A program made the position numbers and the translations under genes. A stretch of DNA of 64,000 bases from Bacteroidales bacterium. Its GTDB lineage: Bacteria > Bacteroidota > Bacteroidia > Bacteroidales > F082. This document shows positions 19,798 to 31,433 of the stretch, in pieces (positions within the stretch are counted from its first letter, which is position 1; every line of letters starts with the position of its first letter). Under the pieces are notes generated by a model that was given only the letters and a program-made list of their open reading frames with translations, was not told the origin of the DNA and ran no database searches. The DNA is taken from NCBI GenBank assembly GCA_016936355.1, contig JAFGYB010000008.1:62001-126000 (forward strand). Direction: 5' to 3'.

Positions 19798-20790
19798 ATG
19801 CATGCACTGGAAGCACTGGACCACGTTCGCCTGAATTTTAGTCCGGCCAGCTTACACATCCTGAATTTGACGCTGGCTTTTGTTATGTTCGGAGTGGCGC
19901 TGGACATAAAACTTCAACATTTTAAGGACATCTTTTTTAAACCCAAATCGGCTATTGTAGGCATATTTTCGCAGTTTCTGGCCCTTCCTTTTTTAACCTT
20001 TGTATTGGTTATTTTGCTGAGAAAATACATCACCCCCACCATCGGTTTGGGGATGATTCTGGTAGCTGCCTGTCCGGGTGGAAACATCAGTAATTTTATT
20101 TCGGCACTGGCCAAGGGCAATGCTGCCCTCTCTGTTAGCCTGACTGCATTTGCCACGATTTCAGCTGTTATCATGACACCTGTAAATTTTGCTTTCTGGG
20201 GTAAATTATATACCGGCTTCCTGGAAAAACATGCCCATGCCGACCAGCTGGTAAGACCGCTCGATATTGACTTTTGGCAGATGTTTCAAACCGTATTTGT
20301 GATCCTGGGTATACCCTTGGTTTTAGGATTGTTTATCAACCACAAATGGCCCGGGCTGGCAAAAAAGATTATGGGTCCGATTAAAAAACTATCCATCCTT
20401 GCTTTTGTCGCTATCGTGGTGTTTGCTTTCGCCAAAAATTTTGATCACTTCATGCGGTATGTTCAGTATGTATTCTTCCTGGTTTTGGCACACAATGCAT
20501 TAGCGCTGGGAACCGGCTATACGTTGGGACGTATTTTCAAACTTTCCAAAAAGGACAAGAAAACCATCTCCATCGAAACCGGGATTCAGAATTCAGGCCT
20601 CGCCCTGGTACTGATCTTCAATCCCAAAATTTTTCCACCCGACATGGAACTGGGAGGAATGGCTATCATTGCAGCCTGGTGGGGTATTTGGCACATGGTA
20701 TCGGGACTGACCATGGCTTTCATCTGGTCCGGAGCTTATAAGAAATATAATTTTAATTTTTTGACCAACAACGTTCAGAATGGGGATTGA
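19798..20790 (+). CDS. Bile acid:sodium symporter (SBF/BASS) family transporter
   Basis: The 330-residue membrane protein has about ten hydrophobic segments. LVAACPGGNISNFISALAKGNAALSVSLTAF is the crossover motif and ETGIQNSGLALVLIF the second, both diagnostic of the BASS fold. These transporters move bile acids, pantoate, pyruvate or other organic anions with Na+, so the substrate is open. A good ribosome site AAGGAGA lies 8 bases before the ATG. The end overlaps the next gene by 11 bases. Use of Na+ would fit the sodium pump encoded nearby. Confidence 0.88.
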   Translation: MHALEALDHVRLNFSPASLHILNLTLAFVMFGVALDIKLQHFKDIFFKPKSAIVGIFSQFLALPFLTFVLVILLRKYITPTIGLGMILVAACPGGNISNFISALAKGNAALSVSLTAFATISAVIMTPVNFAFWGKLYTGFLEKHAHADQLVRPLDIDFWQMFQTVFVILGIPLVLGLFINHKWPGLAKKIMGPIKKLSILAFVAIVVFAFAKNFDHFMRYVQYVFFLVLAHNALALGTGYTLGRIFKLSKKDKKTISIETGIQNSGLALVLIFNPKIFPPDMELGGMAIIAAWWGIWHMVSGLTMAFIWSGAYKKYNFNFLTNNVQNGD

Positions 20791-22144
20791 AAGTATTGAG
20801 AAATTTTCATTTCGGTATCTTTTACTCAAGCTTTACGGTAAATTCTGGCACGACTACATTTTCTATAAAAAGGTGGTTTATGTGAATCGTGATTCAGTAC
20901 CGTGGGATCAACACCTGATCTTTACACCTAACCACCAGAATGCGCTCATGGATGCCCTGGCCATTGAATTATCCTGGAGCAATCAGTTTGTTTTTGTGGC
21001 TCGCTCTGACATCTTTAAAAAGAAATTTATAGCCCGGTTGCTCTACTTCCTGAAAATCTTGCCCGTATACCGTATCCGGGATGGGTATGATTCATTGAAA
21101 AAGAACGAAATCACTTTCAAAAAGACACTGGATATTATCCGTAACAAGAATGGGTTTGTGATCATGCCCGAAGGGAATCATGCAGGATTCCGCCGACTGA
21201 GACCCTTACGCAAAGGTTTTGCCCGTATCGCCTTCCAGGCTGAAGAAGCAACGGGTTACAGTCTGGATATCAAACTGATCCCCGTGGGAATCAGCTACAG
21301 CAATTATGAGAACTTTCGCAGTGATTTATTGGTCATTTTCGGGGAACCGGTTTCGGTATCCGAGTTTTATGAGGATTATAAGGAAAGTCCGGCAGTTGCT
21401 TACAACAAGATCAAAATTGTATTATCGGAAAAAATGAAGCCTCTGATGATCGAAATTGAAAGTGATGAGAATTACGAAGTCATTGATCTGTTGCGTGGCA
21501 TGTATGAAAAGTTCGGAGCCCGGCATTTAGGATTAAAACCCAACAAACTCTACGAGCAATTTAAAACACATAAGGCCATCATCAAGGTGCTGGAACAAGA
21601 GGAAAGGGCCGAAAGCAACGATTTTAGAGTATTGGCTGAGAAAACCAAAACTTACATCAAAAACATGGCCGAATTAAAATTGAATCCAACTGTTTTTGGT
21701 AAAAATGCCGGAAATTGGTTCTGTTTTATTTTCAAGACCTTGCTTTTGATCCTTGGTTTCCCGTTCTTCATCTATGGATTGATAAACAACGGACTCCCCT
21801 ATTTTCCAACATTCCGCATCACAAGATTATTCAAGGACCGCCAATTTCACAGTTCCTTTAAATTTGGAATTCCTTTTTTTCTTACCCCTGTATTTTATCT
21901 GTTGCAGACTTTGTTGGTCTTTGCCGTATCGGGAAGTATTATATGGGCCGGTTATTACCTTATCAGTTTGCCGCTGTCAGCCATCATCGCATGGAAATAT
22001 TCTCGGTTGTACCTAAATACCCTGATAGACTTCAGAATAATCAGGAACAGAAATAGGGATCAGTTCAAAGAAAGTAAACGGTTATATCAGGAACTATTGA
22101 AACAAACAGATCAACTCTTCAAAAAGAACCTCAACAGCGAATAA
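20780..22144 (+). CDS. Membrane acyltransferase (PlsC-like)
   Basis: The 454-residue protein has an N-terminal glycerolphosphate acyltransferase-like domain. TPNHQNALMDAL near residue 52 is the catalytic His/Asp block with one residue more between them than in HX4D, a variant seen in related acyltransferases. MPEGNHAGFRRLRPLRKGFARIA is the phosphate-binding block. The C-terminal third has three or four membrane spans. The likely role is acyl transfer in phospholipid or lipid-anchor synthesis. The precise acceptor is not known. It overlaps the SBF transporter gene and converges on dapF with a 3-base gap. Confidence 0.82.
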   Translation: MGIESIEKFSFRYLLLKLYGKFWHDYIFYKKVVYVNRDSVPWDQHLIFTPNHQNALMDALAIELSWSNQFVFVARSDIFKKKFIARLLYFLKILPVYRIRDGYDSLKKNEITFKKTLDIIRNKNGFVIMPEGNHAGFRRLRPLRKGFARIAFQAEEATGYSLDIKLIPVGISYSNYENFRSDLLVIFGEPVSVSEFYEDYKESPAVAYNKIKIVLSEKMKPLMIEIESDENYEVIDLLRGMYEKFGARHLGLKPNKLYEQFKTHKAIIKVLEQEERAESNDFRVLAEKTKTYIKNMAELKLNPTVFGKNAGNWFCFIFKTLLLILGFPFFIYGLINNGLPYFPTFRITRLFKDRQFHSSFKFGIPFFLTPVFYLLQTLLVFAVSGSIIWAGYYLISLPLSAIIAWKYSRLYLNTLIDFRIIRNRNRDQFKESKRLYQELLKQTDQLFKKNLNSE

Positions 22145-22147
22145 TTC

Positions 22148-22930
22148 CTAAAGTTGAATTGTTCCTTCGAACACTTTTTCGGCCGGTCCACGGAGCCATA
22201 CATTCACGAACTCGTCGCCGTCTGAATCAAAATGTACCTGGAAGTTTCCACCCCGGGACTGTATCTCCAGATCTTTTCTTCCAGTCTTTAAGAATGCTGC
22301 CATAGCCGAAGCCGTCACTCCGGTACCGCAAGACAGAGTTTCATCCTCTACACCACGTTCATAAGTTCGTACAAACAGTCGGTCATCGCTCAGTTCCACA
22401 AAGTTAACATTAGTTCCTTCGGGCGCAAAACGGGAATCATGTCGGATTTGACGTCCTTTCAGTACCACATTCATGGATTCCAGCTGATCTACAAATTCCA
22501 CATAATGGGGCACCCCCGTGTTTAAAAAGTAATATTCTGAATTTTGTTCTACGTTTTTTACATCCACCATTTTAAGCGAAACATCATAGCACGTTCCTTT
22601 TTTCACTTCCGATTCGATCACCGCTTCATGTACACCATCGGAAGCCAGGAAAATCATTTTTTCCTTGGCAAAACCTTCCACATAGGCCAATGAAGCAATA
22701 CTGCGACCTCCATTGCCGCACATTGTCGCCATTTTTCCATCGCTGTTGTAATAATGCATCTCAAAATCGTAAGCCTCAGAAGGGCGTAGAATCATCAAAC
22801 CATCGGCACCAATTCCAAAATGCCGGTCACACAATGTACGGATCTGTTGCTCTGACAATGACACGTTGTCGGAATCTTCCACGATCATGATAAAATCATT
22901 GCCGTTGGCCTGGAATTTTTGAAATTTCAT
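22148..22930 (-). CDS. dapF: Diaminopimelate epimerase
   Basis: The product converts LL- to meso-diaminopimelate for peptidoglycan and lysine. The two catalytic cysteines lie in MCGNGGRSIAS and ETLSCGTGVTASA. The start MKFQKFQANGNDFIMI and the internal RTYERGVEDETLSCG are standard. At 260 residues it has family length. It stands alone on this strand. A possible -7 box, CAAAATTA (TAATTTTG on this strand), lies at 23080-23087. Confidence 0.95.
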   Translation of the reverse strand: MKFQKFQANGNDFIMIVEDSDNVSLSEQQIRTLCDRHFGIGADGLMILRPSEAYDFEMHYYNSDGKMATMCGNGGRSIASLAYVEGFAKEKMIFLASDGVHEAVIESEVKKGTCYDVSLKMVDVKNVEQNSEYYFLNTGVPHYVEFVDQLESMNVVLKGRQIRHDSRFAPEGTNVNFVELSDDRLFVRTYERGVEDETLSCGTGVTASAMAAFLKTGRKDLEIQSRGGNFQVHFDSDGDEFVNVWLRGPAEKVFEGTIQL

Positions 22931-23143
22931 GGTTTAATTTTTAATAATTGTTAAAAACACAGAACGCTTCCCTTTTTTGGTTCAATTTTTGAGTAACCAA
23001 TTTAGTTTCAATCAATCATCTTAACAAAGATTAACTTTTCATTGAAACTATTGGAGCAGAACTTACGTTAAACAAAGAACAAAATTAGAATATTTTAAAA
23101 AGCGTAAGCCAATTTTAAAAATAAAAGTAATTCTCTCATATTT

Positions 23144-24613
23144 ATGAAAACAACAGTAAAAAGTTTTTTGGGTGCTGCTGCAGGAACAGCAGTTATTTTG
23201 TTGGTTTACACCCTTGCTTTCAATCATCAACACAACATCAGCAGAGAACAGTCTGTGATGCAGACCAAAACGGTACAACCCTCACCACCGATCAAAGCAG
23301 CTTCGTTTTATGCGCCCGGCAATACCGACTTTGTGGAGGCAGCACAAAAATCTGTGGATGCCGTGGTGCACATCAAAACAATTATCGGAATGAAGCCCCA
23401 GCATTACGACGACTTTTTCGGACAGCTTCGTGACTACTTGTATGGTCGCCGGCCGGCCAACTCCACGTTGGTTGCTTTTGGTTCCGGAGTGATCATCTCT
23501 CCTGACGGATACATTGTCACCAACAACCATGTGGTGGCCGGTGCCGATAAAATCACCGTAACTTTCAACAACAAACAGGAATTAACGGCCAAGGTAATTG
23601 GCACCTCCGCATCGAGTGACCTGGCAGTGATCAAAGTGGATGCCAAAGATTTACCCTACCTGACCTATGGAAATTCAGATGATTTAAAAGTAGGTCAGTG
23701 GGTGCTCGCTGTGGGGAACCCGTTCAACCTGACCTCCACTGTTACGGCCGGTATAGTGAGCGCCAAAGCAAGGGATATTCATATTCCCGGAGCTCAATCC
23801 GACATAGAATCATTTATTCAGACTGATGCTGCAGTGAATCCCGGAAACAGCGGCGGGGCATTGGTTAACACACAGGGTCAGCTGGTAGGCATCAACACTG
23901 CCATTGCATCCAAAACCGGAGCGTATGAGGGCTATTCATTTGCCATCCCGGTGAACTTGGTAAAAAAAGTTGTGGGCGATCTTATGAAATACGGACACAT
24001 CCAACGGGCTTACCTGGGAATTCAAATCAGAGATATTGACGAACAACTGGCTAAAGAAAAAGGGCTAAAAAACCTGGAAGGTGTTTATGTAGCCGAGGTA
24101 ATTCAACCCGGTGGAGCCTCCGAAGCCGGCATGCATGCTGGAGACATCATCAAAGCAGTGAATGGCAAACCGGTGAAAGGGATTGCCACGTTCATGGAAA
24201 TACTCGGGCAATACAGTCCGGGCAATGTTATTCAGGTTACCATTCAAAGAGATCATCACCTGAAAACACTCAAAGTAACCCTGAAAAACAGGGAAGGATC
24301 TCTAGCTGTTGTGAAAGCAGAACATCCCTTTTTTAACGACAAGCTGGGTGTGGAGCTGAAAGGAATTTCAGATGCTACCATGAACCGCTTGAGGATTAGT
24401 CACGGTTTACGCATCACAAGGGTTGAAGACGGCATATTAAGCAACGGTGGTATCTCCAAAAACTTCATCATCACCGAAGTGAACAACCACAGCGTTTCCA
24501 ATAAAAAAACACTGGAAGCCGCTTTGAAAATCAGCAGTCAGCAAAACGGAGTAGTAAAGATGAAGGGGATGTATCCCAATGGAATGAAAATATCTTTTGA
24601 ATTTATGCTCTAA
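23144..24613 (+). CDS. Periplasmic HtrA/Deg-family serine protease
   Basis: The product degrades or refolds damaged envelope proteins. An N-terminal hydrophobic segment (residues 8-26) directs it to the periplasm. The trypsin-like triad is His129 (TNNHVVAG), Asp159 (SSDLAVIK) and Ser236 (NPGNSGGALV). Two PDZ domains follow: the first around residues 280-390 (AYLGIQIRD..AGMHAGDIIKAVNG), the second weaker and shorter. At 489 residues it is DegP/DegQ-sized. Upstream is a 212-base AT-rich region with no clear promoter on this strand. Confidence 0.94.
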   Translation: MKTTVKSFLGAAAGTAVILLVYTLAFNHQHNISREQSVMQTKTVQPSPPIKAASFYAPGNTDFVEAAQKSVDAVVHIKTIIGMKPQHYDDFFGQLRDYLYGRRPANSTLVAFGSGVIISPDGYIVTNNHVVAGADKITVTFNNKQELTAKVIGTSASSDLAVIKVDAKDLPYLTYGNSDDLKVGQWVLAVGNPFNLTSTVTAGIVSAKARDIHIPGAQSDIESFIQTDAAVNPGNSGGALVNTQGQLVGINTAIASKTGAYEGYSFAIPVNLVKKVVGDLMKYGHIQRAYLGIQIRDIDEQLAKEKGLKNLEGVYVAEVIQPGGASEAGMHAGDIIKAVNGKPVKGIATFMEILGQYSPGNVIQVTIQRDHHLKTLKVTLKNREGSLAVVKAEHPFFNDKLGVELKGISDATMNRLRISHGLRITRVEDGILSNGGISKNFIITEVNNHSVSNKKTLEAALKISSQQNGVVKMKGMYPNGMKISFEFML

Positions 24614-24656
24614 AAATTTGTTGTTTAGAATTTTTTTAAATAACTTGCTGAAATAA

Positions 24657-24686
24657 TTGAATAATAGTATTTAACGTTTATCTTTT
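24657..24686 (+). promoter_or_regulatory. Promoter of rpoD
   Basis: TTG at 24657-24659, a 19-base spacer and TATCTTTT at 24679-24686 match TTTG-N19-TAnnTTTG except for the final base. The ATG follows 13 bases later, so the leader would be very short. Confidence 0.48.
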
Positions 24687-24699
24687 ATAATACACTACA

Positions 24700-25563
24700 A
24701 TGAGACAACTGAAAATAACCAAATCGATCACCAACCGCAATACTGCCTCTCTTGATAAATATCTGCAGGAAATCGGAAAAGAAGAACTGATTACTGCGGA
24801 AGAAGAAGTTGAACTGGCACGGAAGATTAAAGCCGGTGATGAAAGGGCCTTGGAAAAACTCACCAAAGCCAATCTTCGGTTTGTGGTATCGGTGGCCAAA
24901 CAATATCAAAATCAGGGACTCAGTCTCCCCGACCTGATCAACGAAGGAAATGTCGGACTGATCAAAGCGGCTCGTCGTTTTGATGAAACCCGCGGTTTTA
25001 AGTTCATATCCTATGCCGTTTGGTGGATTCGGCAATCCATATTGCAGGCACTGGCCGAACAATCGCGTATAGTCCGCCTACCGCTGAACCAGGTAGGTTC
25101 TCTGAATAAGATAAAGAAGGCTTCCATGGCACTGGAACAAAAGTATCAGCGCATGCCTTCCACCGACGAAATTGCTAAGGAAATGGATATTTCTGAAAGC
25201 AAAATTGATACCGCCATGAAAATAACCACCCGGTATGTTTCCATGGATGCCCCCATTGCTTCTGACGAAGACACCACACTGATGGATGTATATGTTCCTT
25301 CCGGAACTCCCAATACGGACGACGAACTGATTCAGGAGTCGTTGCGTAAGGAAATTGAACGATCCCTTTCCACGCTCAGCGAAAAAGAAAGAGACGTCAT
25401 CAACCTGTATTACGGGATTGGTATGAACCATGGTTTGACCCTGGAAGAAATCGGAGCCAAGTTTGATCTGACCCGTGAAAGGGTACGCCAGATCAAAGAA
25501 AAAGCCATCCGGCGATTGCGCCATACTTCGCGAAGCAAATTGCTGAAAGCGTATCTGGGTTAA
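24700..25563 (+). CDS. rpoD: RNA polymerase primary sigma factor
   Basis: This is the 287-residue short sigma-70 typical of Bacteroidota, lacking region 1.1. Region 1.2 is [21 protein letters not shown]. Region 2 contains [35 protein letters not shown] and [14 protein letters not shown]. Region 4 contains [20 protein letters not shown], the -35-type recognition helix. It should read the TTTG-N19-TAnnTTTG promoters seen in this window. A terminator follows at 25608. Confidence 0.97.
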   Translation: MRQLKITKSITNRNTASLDKYLQEIGKEELITAEEEVELARKIKAGDERALEKLTKANLRFVVSVAKQYQNQGLSLPDLINEGNVGLIKAARRFDETRGFKFISYAVWWIRQSILQALAEQSRIVRLPLNQVGSLNKIKKASMALEQKYQRMPSTDEIAKEMDISESKIDTAMKITTRYVSMDAPIASDEDTTLMDVYVPSGTPNTDDELIQESLRKEIERSLSTLSEKERDVINLYYGIGMNHGLTLEEIGAKFDLTRERVRQIKEKAIRRLRHTSRSKLLKAYLG

Positions 25564-25607
25564 GAAACCAGCTTACGATCGGTGAACAAATAACAGATTA
25601 ATTTAAT

Positions 25608-25640
25608 GGCGGATAGAAAATTCTATCCGCCTTTTTTTTT
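25608..25640 (+). terminator. Terminator after rpoD
   Basis: GGCGGATAGAA and TTCTATCCGCC form an 11-base stem (25608-25631) around two bases, followed by nine T at 25632-25640. It lies 45 bases past the rpoD stop. Confidence 0.85.
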
Positions 25641-25647
25641 ACATTTG
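25640..25647 (+). promoter_or_regulatory. -7 box for gap
   Basis: TACATTTG fits TAnnTTTG and directly abuts the rpoD terminator T-tract. The gap ATG is 41 bases downstream. No TTG is found at the expected spacing because the terminator stem occupies that place. Confidence 0.38.
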
Positions 25648-25688
25648 TCGGACAGCTTATTTCTTAACCATCAAATAAATAATGGACA

Positions 25689-27152
25689 ATGAATTCCAAA
25701 AAAGACATGAATGGAAACTACGAAGTTTCCCTGAATGACTGGGCTTATCAGGAAAAACTGGCCAACGAATTCATCAGTGTGCTTTACAAACTTTTTTATG
25801 ACAAGAGTATCGAATTGGTCTTGTTTCGAGAGCAACTGATCGACCGAAGTGCCAGCGTAATCCTGTACCGTCATTCCTATGCCGAAAACATCATCGACAA
25901 GCCCCTGCGCATCAAAGAGTCCTTGAAACTGGCCAAGGCTATCTTACGCGCCAACATCGGAGCTTCCCGCATCGACATCGGTAAACTGAACCAGGAATGG
26001 ACCCTGGAACAAGCCAATTTTGTAGATGAGGAAGATTTTCTTCAGTTTAAACTGAAACACCTGATGGCGCATAACAATACGCCCTGTAAACCCCGGGATG
26101 TGATCCTCTACGGGTTTGGTCGTATCGGACGTCTGCTGGCTCGGGAACTGATCATTCAGGGAAACGGAAAACAACTGCGCGTACGGGCCATCGTTACCCG
26201 CGGAAACGACGACCTGCACATCATCAAACGGGCTTCACTCTTCCGTCACGATTCCATCCACGGTCCTTTCCGTGGTGTAGCCATCGAAAATATGGATGAC
26301 AAAACCATCTATATTAACGGACATAAAGTCCTCATGCTGGCAGCCAATAATCCCGATGACATTGACTACACAGAATACGGCATCAAAGATGCCATTCTGA
26401 TTGACAACACCGGGATTTACCGTGACCGGGAAAGCCTCAGCAAGCATCTTCTGGCCAAAGGAATCGGAAAAGTACTCTTGACAGCTCCCGGAAAAGGAGA
26501 CATCCCCAACATCGTATATGGGGTCAACGAAAAAAATGTGAACGTTAAAGACGAACAAATTTTTTCCGCGGCATCGTGTACGACCAATGCAGCCACGCCG
26601 ATACTTTATCTCATTGAAAAGGAATTTGGTATTGTTAAAGGACATATTGAAACAGTACACTCCTACACCAACGACCAGAACCTGTTGGATAACTTCCACA
26701 AAAAATACCGTCGGGGAAGGGCTGCTCCGCTGAACCTGGTGATTACAGAAACCGGTGCTGCCAGTGCAGTGGCCAAGGCTATTCCTCAACTGGAAGGCAA
26801 ACTGACCGGTAACGCCATCCGTGTTCCAACACCGAATGTCTCGCTGGTAATTATGTCGATAAACCTGAAAAAAGAAACAACGGTTGAACAGGTAAACGAT
26901 CTGATGCTGAAGGCTTCCTTAGACGGGGACCTGGTACAGCAAATCAAATATTCCACTTCCAACGATGCCGTATCATCCGATTTCATTGGTGAATCGGCGA
27001 CATCCATTTTCGACAGTCAGGCAACCATTGTTTCCAGCGACAAAAAAAGCATCGTGGTGTATGTTTGGTACGACAATGAGTTTGGCTATGCTCTGCAAGT
27101 GATCCGGGTAGCGAAAATGATTGCCGGTGTAATCCGCCCCACTTATTATTAA
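25689..27152 (+). CDS. gap: Glyceraldehyde-3-phosphate dehydrogenase, N-terminally extended
   Basis: The product oxidises glyceraldehyde-3-P with NAD(P)+ and phosphate. The canonical domain starts near residue 137 with ILYGFGRIGRLLAREL. The catalytic Cys lies near residue 297 in SAASCTTNAATP, and ETVHSYTNDQNLLD carries the paired His. VWYDNEFGYALQVI ends the domain. The first ~130 residues are an extra helical domain, making 487 residues against about 335 in the usual enzyme. This long form is known in some Bacteroidota and gamma-proteobacteria. The role of the extension is unknown. Confidence 0.93.
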   Translation: MNSKKDMNGNYEVSLNDWAYQEKLANEFISVLYKLFYDKSIELVLFREQLIDRSASVILYRHSYAENIIDKPLRIKESLKLAKAILRANIGASRIDIGKLNQEWTLEQANFVDEEDFLQFKLKHLMAHNNTPCKPRDVILYGFGRIGRLLARELIIQGNGKQLRVRAIVTRGNDDLHIIKRASLFRHDSIHGPFRGVAIENMDDKTIYINGHKVLMLAANNPDDIDYTEYGIKDAILIDNTGIYRDRESLSKHLLAKGIGKVLLTAPGKGDIPNIVYGVNEKNVNVKDEQIFSAASCTTNAATPILYLIEKEFGIVKGHIETVHSYTNDQNLLDNFHKKYRRGRAAPLNLVITETGAASAVAKAIPQLEGKLTGNAIRVPTPNVSLVIMSINLKKETTVEQVNDLMLKASLDGDLVQQIKYSTSNDAVSSDFIGESATSIFDSQATIVSSDKKSIVVYVWYDNEFGYALQVIRVAKMIAGVIRPTYY

Positions 27153-27185
27153 ATTAAAGTTAAAATTTTATTCCCATAATACCGA

Positions 27186-27214
27186 TGCGAGCCGGAACAA
27201 TGTTCCGGCTCGCA
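27186..27214 (+). terminator. Hairpin after gap, probable terminator
   Basis: A perfect 13-base stem (TGCGAGCCGGAAC at 27186-27198, GTTCCGGCTCGCA at 27202-27214) with a three-base loop lies 34 bases past the gap stop. Only a weak T-run follows (TAATTT), so efficiency is uncertain. Confidence 0.68.
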
Positions 27215-27302
27215 TAATTTATGCCCTTTTTCACACCTTTCGTTAAATTATCCAAAACAGAGATTTTCAGATAACCATAAAAGTTGTTTCTTTGCACTTT
27301 AA

Positions 27303-28934
<1,632 letters not shown>

Positions 28935-28993
28935 CTTTCTGTCAACTTACTTTTAGTTGATTTCACCGGCCTGTCAGAATACAGGCAATTTCA

Positions 28994-29001
28994 TACTTTT
29001 G
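28994..29001 (+). promoter_or_regulatory. -7 box abutting mutS2
   Basis: TACTTTTG matches TAnnTTTG and ends only five bases before the mutS2 ATG at 29007. Transcription would begin at or next to the start codon, implying a leaderless or nearly leaderless transcript. The -33 part is weak (TGT at 28972-28974). Confidence 0.42.
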
Positions 29002-29006
29002 TATCC

Positions 29007-31430
29007 ATGATCTATCCGTCCAATTTTGAGCAGAAGATCGGTTTTGACCAGATCAGAAATCTGATCAGTGATGCCTGCATCAGTGACATGGGAAAGCATT
29101 ATGTTACGCGGATGAAATTCACCACTCGCCGTCCCCTGTTGGAACGGTGGCTGCGTCAATGCAACGAGTTTTCATTCATTATTGCATCGGGGAACAGTTT
29201 TCCTTCCCAAAATTATTTTGACCTCAGAGAAGAATTCCATCGACTCAAAACACCGGGCACCTTTATCCATCAGGAAGCCCTGTTTGACCTGACTTTATCG
29301 ATGTCTACCTTAAAAGAAATCCTGGAATTTTTTAACCATACAGAAGACGAAGAATTTCCTGAACTCAAAGAGCTAACTGCACCTCTTGAATTTCCTGAAC
29401 TTCTTTATCATAAGGCGGAAGGTATTATTGATCACAAAGGAGAAATAAAAGACACGGCCTCAACGAAACTTTCCGAGATCAGGAAACAACTGGCAGCCAA
29501 GCAGCGACAAATTATGAAGGAAACGCGCAAAGTGTTTCAACAGGCAAAAGATTCGGGGTGGACATCCGACAAATCCGAAATCACCATCCGCAACGGAAGA
29601 TGGGTAATTCCTGTGAAAGCAGCCGATAAAAGAGCCTTTCAGGGAGTTATCCACGATGAGTCAGCTACGGGGCAAACCGTGTTTATTGAACCGTTGGTTT
29701 CCTTTGAAATCAACAACGATATCCGGGAACTGGAAAACGAAGAACACCGGGAAATCATCCGAATCCTTACAACATTCACTGAAGAACTCCGACCCCATCT
29801 GGATGCTTTATACGAAGGGTACCGGTTTCTGGGCTTGATTGATTTCATTCGCGCCAAAGCTGTCTTTTCCCTTAAGATCAATGCCCATATGCCGGTTCTT
29901 TCGGATGAAAACGTGTTGGAGCTACGACAGGGTATGCATCCGCTGTTGTATCTCAGTCATAAAAAAACAGGAAAAGAAATCGTCCCCCTGAATCTCTCCC
30001 TCAACGAAGAACAGCGCATGGTGATTATTTCAGGCCCCAATGCAGGAGGGAAATCGGTGTGCCTCAAAACAGTGGGTTTGTTGCAATATATGTTACAGTG
30101 TGGCCTTCCTGTTCCGGCCTCACCCGACAGTATTTTCCGGTTGTATGATCATATTTTTATAGACATTGGAGATGAGCAGTCGCTGGAAAACGATTTGAGT
30201 ACGTATAGTTCCCATTTGCTCAACATGAAGCAATTCATTAAAAATGCAAACGCCAACAGTCTGATGCTCATTGACGAATTGGGAACAGGTACCGAACCGC
30301 AATTGGGGGGCGCCATTGCCGAGGCTACACTGGAGCAGTTTTCCCGTAAAGGAGCCTACGGCGTGATCACAACGCACTACAGTAACCTGAAAATTGCCGC
30401 CGACCGGTTAGACGGACTGATCAACGGTGCCATGTTGTTTGATGTGGAAGAACTCAAACCACTGTACCAGTTGAAAATCGGTCAGCCTGGCAGTTCCTTT
30501 GCGTTCGAAATTGCACGGAAAATTGGTTTCCCAAAATCGGTGATTCAGCGTGCCCGGAAAAAATCAGGCAGTCAGCACCTGCGTTTCGATATCCAGCTGC
30601 AACAACTGGAGGCCGACAAGCTATCCTTTTCGCAACAACAAAAAGAAGTGGACGAAAAGGAGGCGGAATTAAATCAACTACTGGAGCGCTATAACTTGCT
30701 GAAAGATCAAATTCAGCAACAAAAAAGAGCGATTATTCAGCAGGCTCAGGAACAGGCGCTGGATATTGTAAAAAAGGCCAACCGGGATGTGGAGAAAACC
30801 ATCCGGGAGATCAAAGAAGCACAGGCCGAAAAAGAAAAAACAAAAGCCAGCAGAGAACAGTTGGAACATACCAAACAACAACTGGAAAAGAAAATCAAAC
30901 TACAAGACCTTCCCCGGAAACCCGAAAAAAAGAGCTCCAGAAAGGCAGTTGCGACTGAACTGAAAACCGAACCGCTCCAAGCCGGTGACTTCGTTCAGAT
31001 AAAAAATACAGGAACCATTGGTGTTTTGTTAAAAGGTTCGGAAAAAGAGAGTCAGGTGGAAGTAAACGGTATGCGGCTCACCATCGCCACCAAAAACCTG
31101 GAAAAGACTTTAAAAAGGCCAAAGAAAACCGGTTCCAAAGGAAGCTATTCCGGCCTTGTTCAATCGCTAAACGATAGAGCCAATGATTTTAAACTCAGTC
31201 TGGATTTAAGGGGCAAACGGGTTGATGAAGCGCTTGAATTACTGCAAAAATACATCGACGACGCCATTATGCTGGGCATGAAGGAGGTGAGCATCCTGCA
31301 CGGAAAAGGTTTTGGAATATTACGGGAAACACTGCGTGAATACTTACTCTCGATAAAGGAAATCCAACACTTTGGTGATGCCCCGATTGACATGGGGGGA
31401 GCCGGCATTACCCGGATCACATTCAAATAA
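29007..31430 (+). CDS. mutS2: MutS2 family ATPase/endonuclease
   Basis: MutS2 suppresses recombination or acts in ribosome rescue, depending on the species. The start MIYPSNFEQKIGFDQIRNLI is typical. The P-loop is ISGPNAGGKSVCLKTVGLL (near residue 345) and the Walker B is MLIDELGTGTEPQLGGAIAEA. A long charged coiled coil spans about residues 520-640. The C-terminal Smr nuclease domain begins near residue 728 (LDLRGKRVDEALELL) and contains VSILHGKGFGIL. At 807 residues it is complete. It converges on tatC with a gap of three bases. Confidence 0.96.
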   Translation: MIYPSNFEQKIGFDQIRNLISDACISDMGKHYVTRMKFTTRRPLLERWLRQCNEFSFIIASGNSFPSQNYFDLREEFHRLKTPGTFIHQEALFDLTLSMSTLKEILEFFNHTEDEEFPELKELTAPLEFPELLYHKAEGIIDHKGEIKDTASTKLSEIRKQLAAKQRQIMKETRKVFQQAKDSGWTSDKSEITIRNGRWVIPVKAADKRAFQGVIHDESATGQTVFIEPLVSFEINNDIRELENEEHREIIRILTTFTEELRPHLDALYEGYRFLGLIDFIRAKAVFSLKINAHMPVLSDENVLELRQGMHPLLYLSHKKTGKEIVPLNLSLNEEQRMVIISGPNAGGKSVCLKTVGLLQYMLQCGLPVPASPDSIFRLYDHIFIDIGDEQSLENDLSTYSSHLLNMKQFIKNANANSLMLIDELGTGTEPQLGGAIAEATLEQFSRKGAYGVITTHYSNLKIAADRLDGLINGAMLFDVEELKPLYQLKIGQPGSSFAFEIARKIGFPKSVIQRARKKSGSQHLRFDIQLQQLEADKLSFSQQQKEVDEKEAELNQLLERYNLLKDQIQQQKRAIIQQAQEQALDIVKKANRDVEKTIREIKEAQAEKEKTKASREQLEHTKQQLEKKIKLQDLPRKPEKKSSRKAVATELKTEPLQAGDFVQIKNTGTIGVLLKGSEKESQVEVNGMRLTIATKNLEKTLKRPKKTGSKGSYSGLVQSLNDRANDFKLSLDLRGKRVDEALELLQKYIDDAIMLGMKEVSILHGKGFGILRETLREYLLSIKEIQHFGDAPIDMGGAGITRITFK

Positions 31431-31433
31431 TTA

